A DNA stretch of 64,000 nucleotides from Burkholderia oklahomensis C6786 (lineage in GTDB: Bacteria; Pseudomonadota; Gammaproteobacteria; Burkholderiales; Burkholderiaceae), in contig NZ_CP009555.1 of the NCBI RefSeq assembly GCF_000959365.1, positions 1 through 64,000 on the forward strand, read 5' to 3'. The translations under genes were made by a program, and so were the position numbers. Positions 46,234 through 54,663 of this stretch are shown piece after piece. The notes under the pieces are model-generated. The model made no database searches. It had not been told where the DNA came from and worked only from the letters and a program-made list of their open reading frames with translations. Within the stretch, counting starts at the first letter, position 1. Each line of letters opens with the position of its first letter.

Positions 46234-46944
46234 TCATGTGGGGCGATGTCCGGCCGGCCAACGCAACGCGCCGGCGAGTTCCGGCACGAGCGTGAACAGA
46301 TCGCCGACGAGGCCGTAGTCGGCCACGCTGAAGAGCGGTGCTTCGGGATCCTTGTTGATCGCGACGATCACCTTCGAATCCTTCATCCCTGCCAGATGCT
46401 GGATCGCGCCCGAAATGCCCACCGCGATGTACAGCTGCGGCGCGACGATCTTGCCCGTCTGGCCCACTTGGTAGTCGTTCGGCACGTAGCCCGCGTCCAC
46501 CGCCGCACGCGATGCGCCCAGCGCCACCTGCTGCTTGTCCGCCAGCGGCTCCAGCACCGACGCGAAGTTCTCGCCGCCGCCGTTACCGTTACCGTTACCG
46601 TTACCGTTACCGTTACCGCCCGATACGATGATCTTGGCGCTCGTCAGTTCCGGACGATCGAGCCTCGTCACTTCGCGGCTCACGAACTGCGGCACGTCTG
46701 CGTCCGGCGCCGCCTCGATCTTCTCAACCGACGTGCCGCCGCCCTCCGCCGCCACCGGATCGAAGCCCGTCGCGCGCACCGTGATCGCCTTGATCGGGTC
46801 CGTCGATTGCACCGTCGCGATCGCGTTACCTGCGTAGATCGGGCGCTCAAACGTGTCGTCGCTAACGACCGCCGTGATGTCCGTCTTCACCCGGACCTTC
46901 ACGTTGCAATCGACCACTCTCCTCACTGGCACCAGGATTGTCAA
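46234..46944 (-). CDS. Electron-transfer flavoprotein chimera: EtfB start fused to EtfA C-terminal half
   Basis: The 236-codon frame starts with about 20 residues of EtfB ([18 protein letters not shown]). It then continues in frame with the C-terminal FAD domain of EtfA from about its residue 112 ([80 protein letters not shown]). All of the rest of EtfB and the EtfA N-terminal domain are missing. The FAD-binding loop, normally SGGRG-x-SGEN, is replaced by SGG-(NG)n-GGEN, encoded by the hexanucleotide repeat 46581-46616. The TTG at 46944 with AGGAG upstream fits the EtfB start. It may bind FAD poorly and cannot form a normal ETF dimer; it could be a decaying gene that keeps its frame. It is upstream of ccl. 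Confidence 0.8.
   Translation of the reverse strand: MTILVPVRRVVDCNVKVRVKTDITAVVSDDTFERPIYAGNAIATVQSTDPIKAITVRATGFDPVAAEGGGTSVEKIEAAPDADVPQFVSREVTRLDRPELTSAKIIVSGGNGNGNGNGNGNGGGENFASVLEPLADKQQVALGASRAAVDAGYVPNDYQVGQTGKIVAPQLYIAVGISGAIQHLAGMKDSKVIVAINKDPEAPLFSVADYGLVGDLFTLVPELAGALRWPAGHRPT
46581..46616. repeat. Hexanucleotide repeat (CGTTAC)6 inside the ETF chimera
   Basis: There are six perfect CGTTAC units (GTAACG on the coding strand), encoding Gly-Asn repeats. The 6-bp unit keeps the reading frame whatever the copy number. It sits exactly in the FAD-binding loop of the EtfA part. Confidence 0.92.
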
Positions 46945-47362
46945 TTCCGTCTCCTCGCTGGACGAATGCACGTCATGCAATGGGATCGTCCATTACACGC
47001 GAATTCGACGAGCGCGGCCACTAGCGATTGGCTCTGCCGGTCATAGCCCGCGCCTATTGGACGAAACATGCCGTCCACAAACGACGCGGCCCGGAAAAAC
47101 CGAACCGTTCCGTCAGCGGCGCACCGGCGCCGCGGTGATTGCGGGAAGGCGTACGGCATCGCTTCGCGACCGTCGACGTCTGGACCGTCACGGCAACTCG
47201 TTCAACACCGTTTCATCACGAGCCGAACGTTGCCGGCCATCCATTCGTCATCCGAAAATTCGATGCCGCGACCAGCGAGCACCGCACACCGCGCGTCAAT
47301 CCAATCGAACGCCCGCCGAAAACGTCGAACGCATCCGTCCTACGATGCGATTGCCAGTCAAT
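46945..47362. other. Intergenic region upstream of the etf-chimera/ccl pair
   Basis: The 418 bp contain the LysR-type dyad at 47043-47057; no gene is supported. Confidence 0.5.
47043..47057. promoter_or_regulatory. LysR-type dyad upstream of the etf-chimera/ccl operon
   Basis: ATAGC-CCGCG-CCTAT differs at one base from the ATAGG-N5-CCTAT core at 40194-40208 and keeps T-N11-A. It lies about 100 bp upstream of the operon start. Confidence 0.55.
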
Positions 47363-48676
47363 TCAGCCCAGGAAGCCCGTCACGAGCAACAGATTCGTTC
47401 CGCCGATCAACGCGAACAACGTCCATGCGACGACCTGCGCACCACGGCCGATCGTATGGTCGCTCATCACCGATCGATCGCTGACCGACCGGATCAGCGG
47501 CCACATCGCGAACGGCAACTGCAAGCTCAGCACCACCTGACTCCACACGAGCAACTGCCCGATCGCACTGTCGCCGAGCCACAGCACGCCGATGAGCGCC
47601 GGGACGAGCGCGAGCCCGCGCGTGATCAGGCGACGCTGATAACACGGAATTTTCACGTGCAGGAAGCCGTCCATGATGACTTGGCCCGCGATCGTGCCGG
47701 TCAGCGTCGAACTCTGGCCGGACGCAAGCAGCGCGACGCCGAACAACAGGGCCGCCGCGCCGCCAGCGATCGGCGTGATCAGCTTGTAGGCCTGCTCGAT
47801 GTCGGCGATGCCCGTCTGCCCGGTCGCATGGAACGCCGCGCCCGCCAGGATCAGAATCGCCGCGTTGACGAGCATCGCGACGAGCAGCGACACCCACGTG
47901 TCGATGCGGACCATCGCGAGCGTGTCCCGGATCGCGCCGCCCGCCCCGCCGACGACGCGACGCGTCTGCACGATCGACGAATGCAGGTACAGGTTGTGCG
48001 GCATGATCGTTGCGCCGACGATGCCGAGCGCGAGCACGATCGCATCCTTGTGATCATGGTTCGGCACGCCCGGCGTCAGGCCGTGCAACACCGCGCGCCA
48101 ATCGGGCGGCACCATCGCGACCTGCGCGACGAAACAGAACGCCATCGTGCCGATGAGCCCCAGCACGATCGCCTCGACCTGCCGGAATCCCTTGCCCTGC
48201 AGGCCGAGGACGATCATCGTGTCGAGCGCGGTGAGCACGATGCCCCAGGCGAGCGGCACGCCGAGCAACAGCTTGAACGCGAGCGCGCAGCCGAGCACTT
48301 CGGCGATATCGCACGCGATGATCGACACCTCGGCCGTGATCCACTGGACGACGCGCCCGAACGGCCCGTAGCGGTCATAGCTCGCCTGCGCGAGATCGCG
48401 GCCGGTGACGAGGCCGAGCCGCGCGGCGAGCATCTGCAGGAAGATCGCCGCGATGCTCGAACACGCGACGACCCACAGGAGCGCGTAGCCGAACTGCGAA
48501 CCGGCCTGGATGTCTGTCGCCCAGTTGCCGGGATCCATGTAGCCGATCGCCACGAGCAGGCCCGGACCGGCGAAACGGCGCAGCTTGGCGAGACGGGAGA
48601 CGCCCGCATCGACGACGATGCTGCCTTTGACCTCGGCCGGACAAAAGGGCGCGGTGGGGGTGGTGGGGAGCGGCAT
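47363..48676 (-). CDS. mntH: NRAMP-family divalent metal (Mn2+) transporter
   Basis: The 437-residue inner-membrane protein has about 11 helices. Helix 1 carries the metal-binding DPGN motif (VAIGYMDPGNWATDIQAGSQ), and helix 6 carries the MPH motif (GATIMPHNLYLHSSIVQTR). FGVALLASGQSSTLTGTIAG, then QVIMDGFL, is the conserved later signature. These identify MntH-type proton-coupled Mn2+/Fe2+ importers. The ATG at 48676 gives a short hydrophilic N-terminus. It is unrelated in function to the itaconate genes and appears to be transcribed alone. Confidence 0.95.
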   Translation of the reverse strand: MPLPTTPTAPFCPAEVKGSIVVDAGVSRLAKLRRFAGPGLLVAIGYMDPGNWATDIQAGSQFGYALLWVVACSSIAAIFLQMLAARLGLVTGRDLAQASYDRYGPFGRVVQWITAEVSIIACDIAEVLGCALAFKLLLGVPLAWGIVLTALDTMIVLGLQGKGFRQVEAIVLGLIGTMAFCFVAQVAMVPPDWRAVLHGLTPGVPNHDHKDAIVLALGIVGATIMPHNLYLHSSIVQTRRVVGGAGGAIRDTLAMVRIDTWVSLLVAMLVNAAILILAGAAFHATGQTGIADIEQAYKLITPIAGGAAALLFGVALLASGQSSTLTGTIAGQVIMDGFLHVKIPCYQRRLITRGLALVPALIGVLWLGDSAIGQLLVWSQVVLSLQLPFAMWPLIRSVSDRSVMSDHTIGRGAQVVAWTLFALIGGTNLLLVTGFLG

Positions 48677-49405
48677 GGGAGATGCTGGGGGAACGAATAA
48701 GCGTGGCGGTCATTTTACGCATTCATTGGCGGCTGCTCTCGCCTTCGGGACGCCGCCGGACGTCGCCTGCTTCAAGCGCTTCGGCGGCGGCGAGCCGTCA
48801 GGTCTTGTCGTCCGCGGCGATCCGTGATCGCGCGCCGTTGTGTCGCGAAGCCGCGTCGACACTGCGCCAATGCGGCAGGTGCATCCAGCCATGTCCCGAA
48901 CGCCGTTCTTGAAGGCACGCGCCACGGAATAGGCACTCAGGGACGAGGTGAAGGGAAAAGGCTCGATCCGGAATTTCGTGAGCACGGACGCGCGTTCATC
49001 GGGATATCGAATCGGCTCGACCAGTGGCGCTCGACGGACCGCCCAAACGATTCGCCCGCTCCCGGCTCCGAATCAATCCGTTGTAGACGACGCCAACGAT
49101 GAAGCCGGCGCCGCGAATCGCATAGACAGCGTCCACGCCCCGGAATTATCGATGCCGTGCGGGCGCTTGACGGTCACGGCGAGTCGAGCTCATGCGAGTG
49201 CGACGCCGGCTACGCAGTCGATCAAGCCGTCAATCAAAGTCAGCTCGCCCGGCGTCATCGAATCGTCGATGCCGCCAGCCAGCGCGACCGCGATGAACAC
49301 GCACCACGATCGAGTTCGGCCGGCACGGCCCTTGAATGAAAAGAGAACGCTTGTCAGCGCATTTTGGGATGCGCCTCGGCGCCGCACATAGCGCCGTTTG
49401 CGCGA
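48677..49405. other. Intergenic stretch at the left edge of the T6SS island
   Basis: The 729 bp have no supported gene; frames here have low-complexity or shadow character. A 6-bp hairpin GCGCAT-TTTGGG-ATGCGC (49357-49374) lies past the last island gene but lacks a T-tract. No tRNA or attachment-site repeat was recognised. Confidence 0.4.
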
Positions 49406-50437
49406 TTACCGTGCGCTTCGACGGGAATGTTCGCGCGATTGCCGAGATCGCTGAGCCGCCATGTCAGCCGTTTGCGCCAGTCTCGCCTTTTCCCGCGCGC
49501 GCTCCATGAAGCCGGGCACCGTCGCCGCGAACTCGCCGATCGAATCCGGGATCGGCCACACGTTCGGATCGTTCGGTTCCACTCGGCATTCGGCCTCGAT
49601 CTCCGGCGGGAATTGCGGCTCCTTGCACGTCTTGAAGACCAGCCAGCGCACCACGGTGAACAAGCCGATGAACGGAGACAGCAAGATACGCTTCGCTGGC
49701 GTGGTCGCATTCGTGAAGCCCACCGCGGAAATCAGACAGTTCTTCAGCGTCGGCGCCACCGACAATTCCACGTACTTGTCCAGCGGCACTTCGGCAACCG
49801 CCTCCGGCCCCTCGTCCATGTATCGCCGGATGAACTCCCACATCTCCAACACCGGGCGATCGCTCTCCGCGCAATGCCCCAGTGCGAAAGTGTCCTTGAC
49901 CACGTCGCCGTCCATCACCTCGCCGCGGATGTCGCGAAGGAATTTCATGTCCGTGCCGCGTCCGATGTGGAAAAACACTGACTCCCATGGCACGGTCAGG
50001 ATGCCGCCGTCGCGTTTGTCGCGGAACACGTAGATTTTGCGAGTTTTTCGATTGAGTCGAATTGGATAATAAATATGAGAAAAAAATTCCTTATTCAGAA
50101 TTTTTAAATAAAATACCATAATCGCCAGAATTGGCACTGGCATCGGAATAAGAATAGCCATCCTATGGTATTCATCCGCATCAAAAAACCACCAAACAAG
50201 CCACCCCAGCATTCCAACAAAAAACAATACGCCAAAGAACACGATAGAGACATTCAACATTCCGCGGTACAAGAATCGACGATCAATCCAATCAATATAT
50301 GTTGAATTTATTTTAACCAATCCAAGTCTTTGGCTCGGATCGATTCCGTCCTGACAATTCTTCGCCATAAAAGCCGCTTTTTCACCGTCCTCCAGTTTTC
50401 GATTAACAGGAAAAATCGACATCCAACCGGTGTACAT
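49406..50437 (-). CDS. DUF6708-type membrane protein of a T6SS effector module (copy 1)
   Basis: The 343-residue protein begins MYTGWM. It has two membrane segments (about residues 62-83 and 95-112), then a cytosolic domain with IYYPIRLNRKTRKIYVFRDK, TVPWESVFFHIGRGTD and VMDGDVVKDTFALGHCAESD. A further hydrophobic stretch follows near 245-265. I recognise it as the DUF6708 type often found beside VasX-like T6SS effectors; a role as immunity or effector partner is inferred from position. The C-terminal half is nearly identical in DNA to the copy at 54664, while the N-terminal membrane half has diverged. It directly follows a broken effector 3' end, as the other copy follows the intact effector. 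Confidence 0.8.
   Translation of the reverse strand: MYTGWMSIFPVNRKLEDGEKAAFMAKNCQDGIDPSQRLGLVKINSTYIDWIDRRFLYRGMLNVSIVFFGVLFFVGMLGWLVWWFFDADEYHRMAILIPMPVPILAIMVFYLKILNKEFFSHIYYPIRLNRKTRKIYVFRDKRDGGILTVPWESVFFHIGRGTDMKFLRDIRGEVMDGDVVKDTFALGHCAESDRPVLEMWEFIRRYMDEGPEAVAEVPLDKYVELSVAPTLKNCLISAVGFTNATTPAKRILLSPFIGLFTVVRWLVFKTCKEPQFPPEIEAECRVEPNDPNVWPIPDSIGEFAATVPGFMERAREKARLAQTADMAAQRSRQSREHSRRSAR
49518..50028 (-). repeat. Long direct repeat, copy 1 (DUF6708 C-terminal half)
   Basis: About 510 bp match 54752-55262 at a constant offset of 5234 with no gaps and only about seven mismatches seen by eye. Similarity drops sharply outside the block. Confidence 0.85.
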
Positions 50438-50448
50438 GTTATTATCCC

Positions 50449-50886
50449 TCAGCCTTGCTTTAATGCTTCCAGTGATAATTCCTGCTCCGCCAAGCCTTTG
50501 AGCTTAAATTTCACGCCCCTCTTTTTCTTTAATCTCATAAACCATATCAGCCAACCAATCTCGAATGACATTCGCCTTAAATATCGCCACAGCAGCAATA
50601 ATTACAGCCACAACCATCCCCAATAAAAACCCGATTCCCGCTGTAGCGGTAATCAGAAGAAGGATTGCAGCAAGAATCGAGAGACCGCCCAAGGCAATCA
50701 TCGAAGTGCCGATAGCTGGATGCCTTTCGAACGCCTCAGCTCCTTCTCCAATCGCCACCACCCCACCGGTGATTCCGACTATGGCATCGAAACCACCCCA
50801 AATATTATTGCCCGGCAATCCCTTAAAAACTCAATAGCAACCAGCGCAAACGATATCCACCTCGCATCCTCCGGAGCCTTTTTCAT
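50449..50886 (-). pseudogene. Frameshifted 3' end of a VasX-like effector gene
   Basis: Across three frames the sequence matches the C-terminal tail of the intact 949-residue effector. A glycine-rich membrane hairpin (GGFDAIVGITGGVVAIGEGA, IGFLLGMVVAVIIAAVA) and RDWLADMVYEIKEK, and after a frameshift near 50510 KFKLKGLAEQELSLEALKQG, correspond to KFKFKGLAQQEVALAVMGNG in the intact gene. An earlier frameshift lies near 50820. The longest single frame is 50504-50818 (104 residues). Only about 140 codons remain. The next gene is DUF6708 copy 1, 12 bp beyond the stop, as in the intact module. Confidence 0.8.
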
Positions 50887-50893
50887 TATTTAT

Positions 50894-51597
50894 TCAATAT
50901 TTGAAATATAGTGTCCCGACCGCCTTTCTTGCACTCTTGCTCTTGGTCGGCAAATCTATTCTTTTCACATCATGCCAGCCCAGAATTTGAAAAATATTTT
51001 CGGTCATACCAACAAATGGCATGAATTTTCTAGAAATGCTGAACGCTATAGTCGCGTACACAAAAAACCAATCGCGCCACCGCCACCATCAACCCAGCAA
51101 AGGCGATCCAATCATTATCATGATTGACCAAAAAAAAATGGCTACCATAACGCCGCACGATCCCAATAAAATTAAAGCAAATACCGCAACAAACCATTAA
51201 AAGTCATTCTTATAATGAGCGATTCGCCCACGCGAGCAATGTGGATATAACGCAATAGTTTTATCATCGGGCTTAAGCACAGCGAATGCTTGATAGGTCC
51301 CGTCTCGCAGCGGTTCAGCAACCACCTCCACTTCATCCCCATCCTTAAATGGCGACCACATCAACCAACCCGCCATTTTTTTGCCATCTATGTCAAATTG
51401 GACTTTATCAGCCTCTTCCCTTGTTCCCGTCAACGATACCAATCCGATAGCCCCGCCAGATCCGGCCAATCCTGCCGCCATCATCACAAGCCAGCGGATG
51501 AACGATCGATACCACTCAACAGAAAATCGTTGGTGGTCCGCTGCTTTTGAAAATTTTGCAGTCTTTTCCGCAAAATCACTGTACGACCCGTGTTCAT
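50894..51597 (-). pseudogene. Broken copy (a) of the repeated ~230-residue T6SS-associated membrane protein
   Basis: The sequence aligns to the two intact paralogues upstream but is split by frameshifts. It starts MNTGRTVILRKRLQNFQKQR (51597 to 51484), shifts, then continues AAGLAGSGGAIGLVSLTGTR and GWLMWSPFKDGDEVEVVAEP to KNDF (51197). The last third is in another frame and ends DVKRIDLPTKSKSARKAVGT then LYFKY. At least two indels are present. It is AT-rich relative to the chromosome. It is followed after 7 bp by the effector tail fragment. Confidence 0.8.
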
Positions 51598-51912
51598 GTA
51601 CGTTTCTCTTCTTTCTGGAGAAGGCTGTCCACGCGATGCATCATCAAGGACGGTCAGTGCACACGTTAGACATGAGCGTGATATGCAGCCAATACCTAGC
51701 TTTTTTACTCCTAGGCACGAAGCAAACGCCATGTCGCCTCTTCATCACAATAAATTCATGCAGGCCTTCGATCCGAGTCAGCTTATTTTATCTTTTAAAA
51801 TACAATAAATAATATTCGCAAAGCCATCAAACTGAAACCGATCAACCATAACTTAACATTTAAAATAAAATCAATACAATCAGCATCGGTAATATAATTT
51901 ACCCATACCAGG

Positions 51913-52599
51913 CTATTCTCCCATTCGCTTGGTACCTTTACTTCTCCTGGGGAGGTCGATCTTCTCCACCCCATCCCACCCCAAAACCAAAAATATCCCT
52001 TCAGCCATTTTAACGAACGGCATAAATCTTCTAGCAAGATTTATTGCAATAACCCCATATATCGCAAACGATGCACCACACACCATTGACATCAATTCAA
52101 AAAATCCCACCCACTCATTGCATTGCCTAATAAAAAATATAGCAGCCATTATTCCACAAGACCCAAACGCAATCCAAACAAATGCCAACAAAAACCATTT
52201 CGCAACATTCTTAAAATATGCCAACCGACCTCGCGAACAATGCGGATACAATGCTATAGTTCGATCAGATGGCCGAAGTATGGCAAATGCCCGATAAGTT
52301 CCATCACTCAATGGCTCTGCCACCACTTCCAAATCATCTCCCCCTTGAAATGGCGACCACATCAACCAACCACTGATTTCTCTTCCATCTATTTCAAACT
52401 GAACCTTATTGGCTTCTTCCTTTGTGTCCGCCAGAGATGCCAAACCGATCGCACCACCCGAACCAGCCAATGCCGAAGCCACCGCAGCAAAACCTGCCGC
52501 AGACCGATCCAAATCACTTAGCAAAAAATCTCCGGTCGCTCGCTCCTTGTGATAATTTTTCAGCAATCCGCGCAATACTACCGCTCGATTAGTATCCAT
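51913..52599 (-). CDS. T6SS-associated membrane protein, copy (b)
   Basis: The 228-residue protein starts MDTNRAVVLRGLLKNYHKER. A central soluble domain (GWLMWSPFQGGDDLEVVAEP, then RTIALYPHCSRGR) precedes two membrane helices (about residues 137-155 and 165-187). The cytosolic tail is RFMPFVKMAEGIF...RIDLP-like. I recognise this family from Burkholderia genomes as 'putative type VI secretion system effector', but its membrane topology and tandem copies next to a pore-forming type effector fit an immunity role equally well. A TAG removes about ten C-terminal residues (PGMGKLYYRC is still readable after it). It is AT-rich, suggesting acquisition by transfer. Confidence 0.75.
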   Translation of the reverse strand: MDTNRAVVLRGLLKNYHKERATGDFLLSDLDRSAAGFAAVASALAGSGGAIGLASLADTKEEANKVQFEIDGREISGWLMWSPFQGGDDLEVVAEPLSDGTYRAFAILRPSDRTIALYPHCSRGRLAYFKNVAKWFLLAFVWIAFGSCGIMAAIFFIRQCNEWVGFFELMSMVCGASFAIYGVIAINLARRFMPFVKMAEGIFLVLGWDGVEKIDLPRRSKGTKRMGE

Positions 52600-52860
52600 A
52601 TGTTGATTGCTCGTCCACGCTACTTGATTTCTTCTTTTCTAAGTGACTACCCGAACAAGCGAAGTGATGAATGACGCCAACAACATGTTCCTCATATTTT
52701 TGACACGATTGATATCCATATAACAAACCAACCAATTTCTTTAATCCAATTGTTTACACCTCATCATTAAAATCCACAGAAAAGCCATTGATATCAAAGA
52801 TATCTTCCATCAATCCAATCAAATAAATTTATCATTTATTCAATTTCTAAATAACCCATT

Positions 52861-53580
52861 TTAATATTTAAAATACAACCTACCCAAACCAGGTCGCCCC
52901 TCCACTCGCCTAGCGATCTTGCTTTTCCCAGGGAGATCGATTCGCCACACTTTCCCCCAACTCAATACTTCAAATATCCCCTCCGCCATCCTTACAAAAT
53001 GCATAAATTTCCTTGCAATATTTATCGCAATTATTCCGTATATGACAAACAAAGCACCCGATACCATTGAAATCAATTCGAGCACACTCATCCAATTGCC
53101 GTACCCTTTCACAAATAATACAACAGCCAATAGGCCACCAAATCCAATCACAACGAAAGCAAAAAACAACAGAAATAATTTCGCAACATTTTTAAAGAAA
53201 GCCTGACGACCTCGAGAACAGTGCGGATATAACGCGATCGTCCGATCGAATGGCCGAAGTATGGCAAATGCCCGATATGTTCCATCATTTAATGGCTCAG
53301 CCACCACCTCTACCTCGCCATCATTTTGAAACGGAGACCACATTAACCAGCCAGAAACTTGCTTTCCGTTAATTTCAAATTGAACCTTATCGGCCTCCTC
53401 TTTTATGCCCGCCAGAGATGCCAATCCGACTGCCCCTCCCGAATCTGCCAACGCAGACGCCACTGCTGTAAATCCAGCCGCCGAGCGCTCCAAATCACTC
53501 AACAGAAAATCCCCGGTAGTGCGTTCCTTGTGAAAATTTTCCAGAACCCCACGTAGCACTAACGCCCGACTAGTATCCAT
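52861..53580 (-). CDS. T6SS-associated membrane protein, copy (c)
   Basis: The 239-residue paralogue of copy (b) starts MDTSRALVLRGVLENFHKER and is complete to RPGLGRLYFKY. Same layout: soluble domain with GWLMWSPFQNDGEVEVVAEP and ALYPHCSRGRQAFF, two membrane helices, conserved KFMHFVRMAEGIFEVLSWG and RIDLPGKSK. The reading frame is open further upstream to 53970. That part is a remnant of another gene joined in frame, and the ATG at 53580 matches the start of the other copies. Function is as for copy (b): immunity or effector, not resolved. Confidence 0.8.
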   Translation of the reverse strand: MDTSRALVLRGVLENFHKERTTGDFLLSDLERSAAGFTAVASALADSGGAVGLASLAGIKEEADKVQFEINGKQVSGWLMWSPFQNDGEVEVVAEPLNDGTYRAFAILRPFDRTIALYPHCSRGRQAFFKNVAKLFLLFFAFVVIGFGGLLAVVLFVKGYGNWMSVLELISMVSGALFVIYGIIAINIARKFMHFVRMAEGIFEVLSWGKVWRIDLPGKSKIARRVEGRPGLGRLYFKY

Positions 53581-54587
53581 ATTTCGATCACTTATCCCGA
53601 TCACGCCAACGAGACCCACGCTCTTGCGCACCTTGATCGCACGCCCGCGACTCGAAAACACGTTTGATCCTTCGGTCTTGGCGACGGCCGAAGTCGCCAT
53701 CCGGAACGCCTCCGGCGAACTTCTCCCCATTCGGTGTTGAGCCTGATACTCGCCCAGGAACTTGCTCCGCAGTTGCGGCTCGACCTTGGCTTGCTGCAAA
53801 ACGAGTTCTTTCACCTCGTCGCTCTTGATGCCGACCCGCAGCATGAACACAGAGTTGATGATCGCCTCGCTTAGCGCGAAGTACATGTCTGCAGACGAGC
53901 ATCGCGAAACGCCCCCAAAGTCGCCGAAGCTCACTGCTTCGGGCAGCTCCGTGCTCAACAGGCCCGGCAAGGTTCCCCCTTCGCCGTGGTCGCGACAGCA
54001 GGAACATACTCGACGACGTGTTGCAGATTGACTTCAGTCAGCGGCGCCGAATACGCTCCGGCCTCGGGGGCCGATATCCATTTCGCGGGTTCGATGAGCT
54101 GTATGCACTTCCTGCGCAAACTTGCCGCCTGGGCGTCTTTCCCACCATAACGTTTGATCGTGTCCTGGCTCCACGACCATTCGCTGAAGGCGATTCAGAC
54201 ATTGCCGCACTGATGGGGCTTTTCGACGACAAGATATTGCAGACGCGACGCACTATGCCCTTTACATTGACATGCCTGCGGCGCGGCGACCCCTTTCGCA
54301 CTCGCGGTATCCAGATGCTTCCAGAGCGTGCCGTCCGGCGCGACGGAATACACCTCCCAATAGAACGCGCCGCGTGCGCCCAATTCGTAGAGCAGGTAGA
54401 CGAAACCTTGGCGGAATTGGCGCAATCCGTACTTGCCTTGCGTCAGCGCCACACCCGTGACGCTCTTGTCGTCGAACGGCCCGAGACCCGGCGCATCGAA
54501 CGCCTTGGGCACCACCGCGTAGCGCGGCGGATAGACCGCCAATCCCTGTAGCTTGCAAACGTCGCAACGATCATCGCTTCCCGCCAA
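53581..54587 (-). pseudogene. Broken 5' part of a second VasX-like T6SS effector
   Basis: From ATG 54587 the frame encodes CDVCKLQGLAVYPPRYAVVP, the VasX/T6SS-toxin N-terminal domain also seen in the intact effector (CQFCDKKGLPILPLRYAIAR). It runs to GNV at 54195 and stops at TGA, but the same frame continues IAFSEWSWSQDTIKRYGGKD and on to VEYVPAVATTAKG. The TGA therefore sits where the family has Trp (VWLGFSD in the paralogue). A single-base frameshift near 53970 then leads into SFGDFGGVSRCSSADMYFAL and onward to ISDRN, a piece I cannot place. The gene is dead; its middle and membrane tail are absent. Confidence 0.75.
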
Positions 54588-54663
54588 TTAACCACAGCAA
54601 AACCACCGAACTGCCAAGCGTTTCTCATTCAACCGTTGGCAGCCAGGATGAAAAATGGTCACA

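Noticed and set aside
46581..46616. TTACCG-type hexamers considered as telomere-like or noncoding repeat
   Set aside because: The repeat lies inside an intact coding frame and encodes Gly-Asn in a known protein loop.
49357..49374. Hairpin past the last T6SS-island gene as a terminator
   Set aside because: The 6-bp stem has no T-tract on the minus strand, so it was not called.
48677..49405. Island-edge tRNA or attachment site
   Set aside because: No cloverleaf, CCA end or flanking direct repeat could be recognised.
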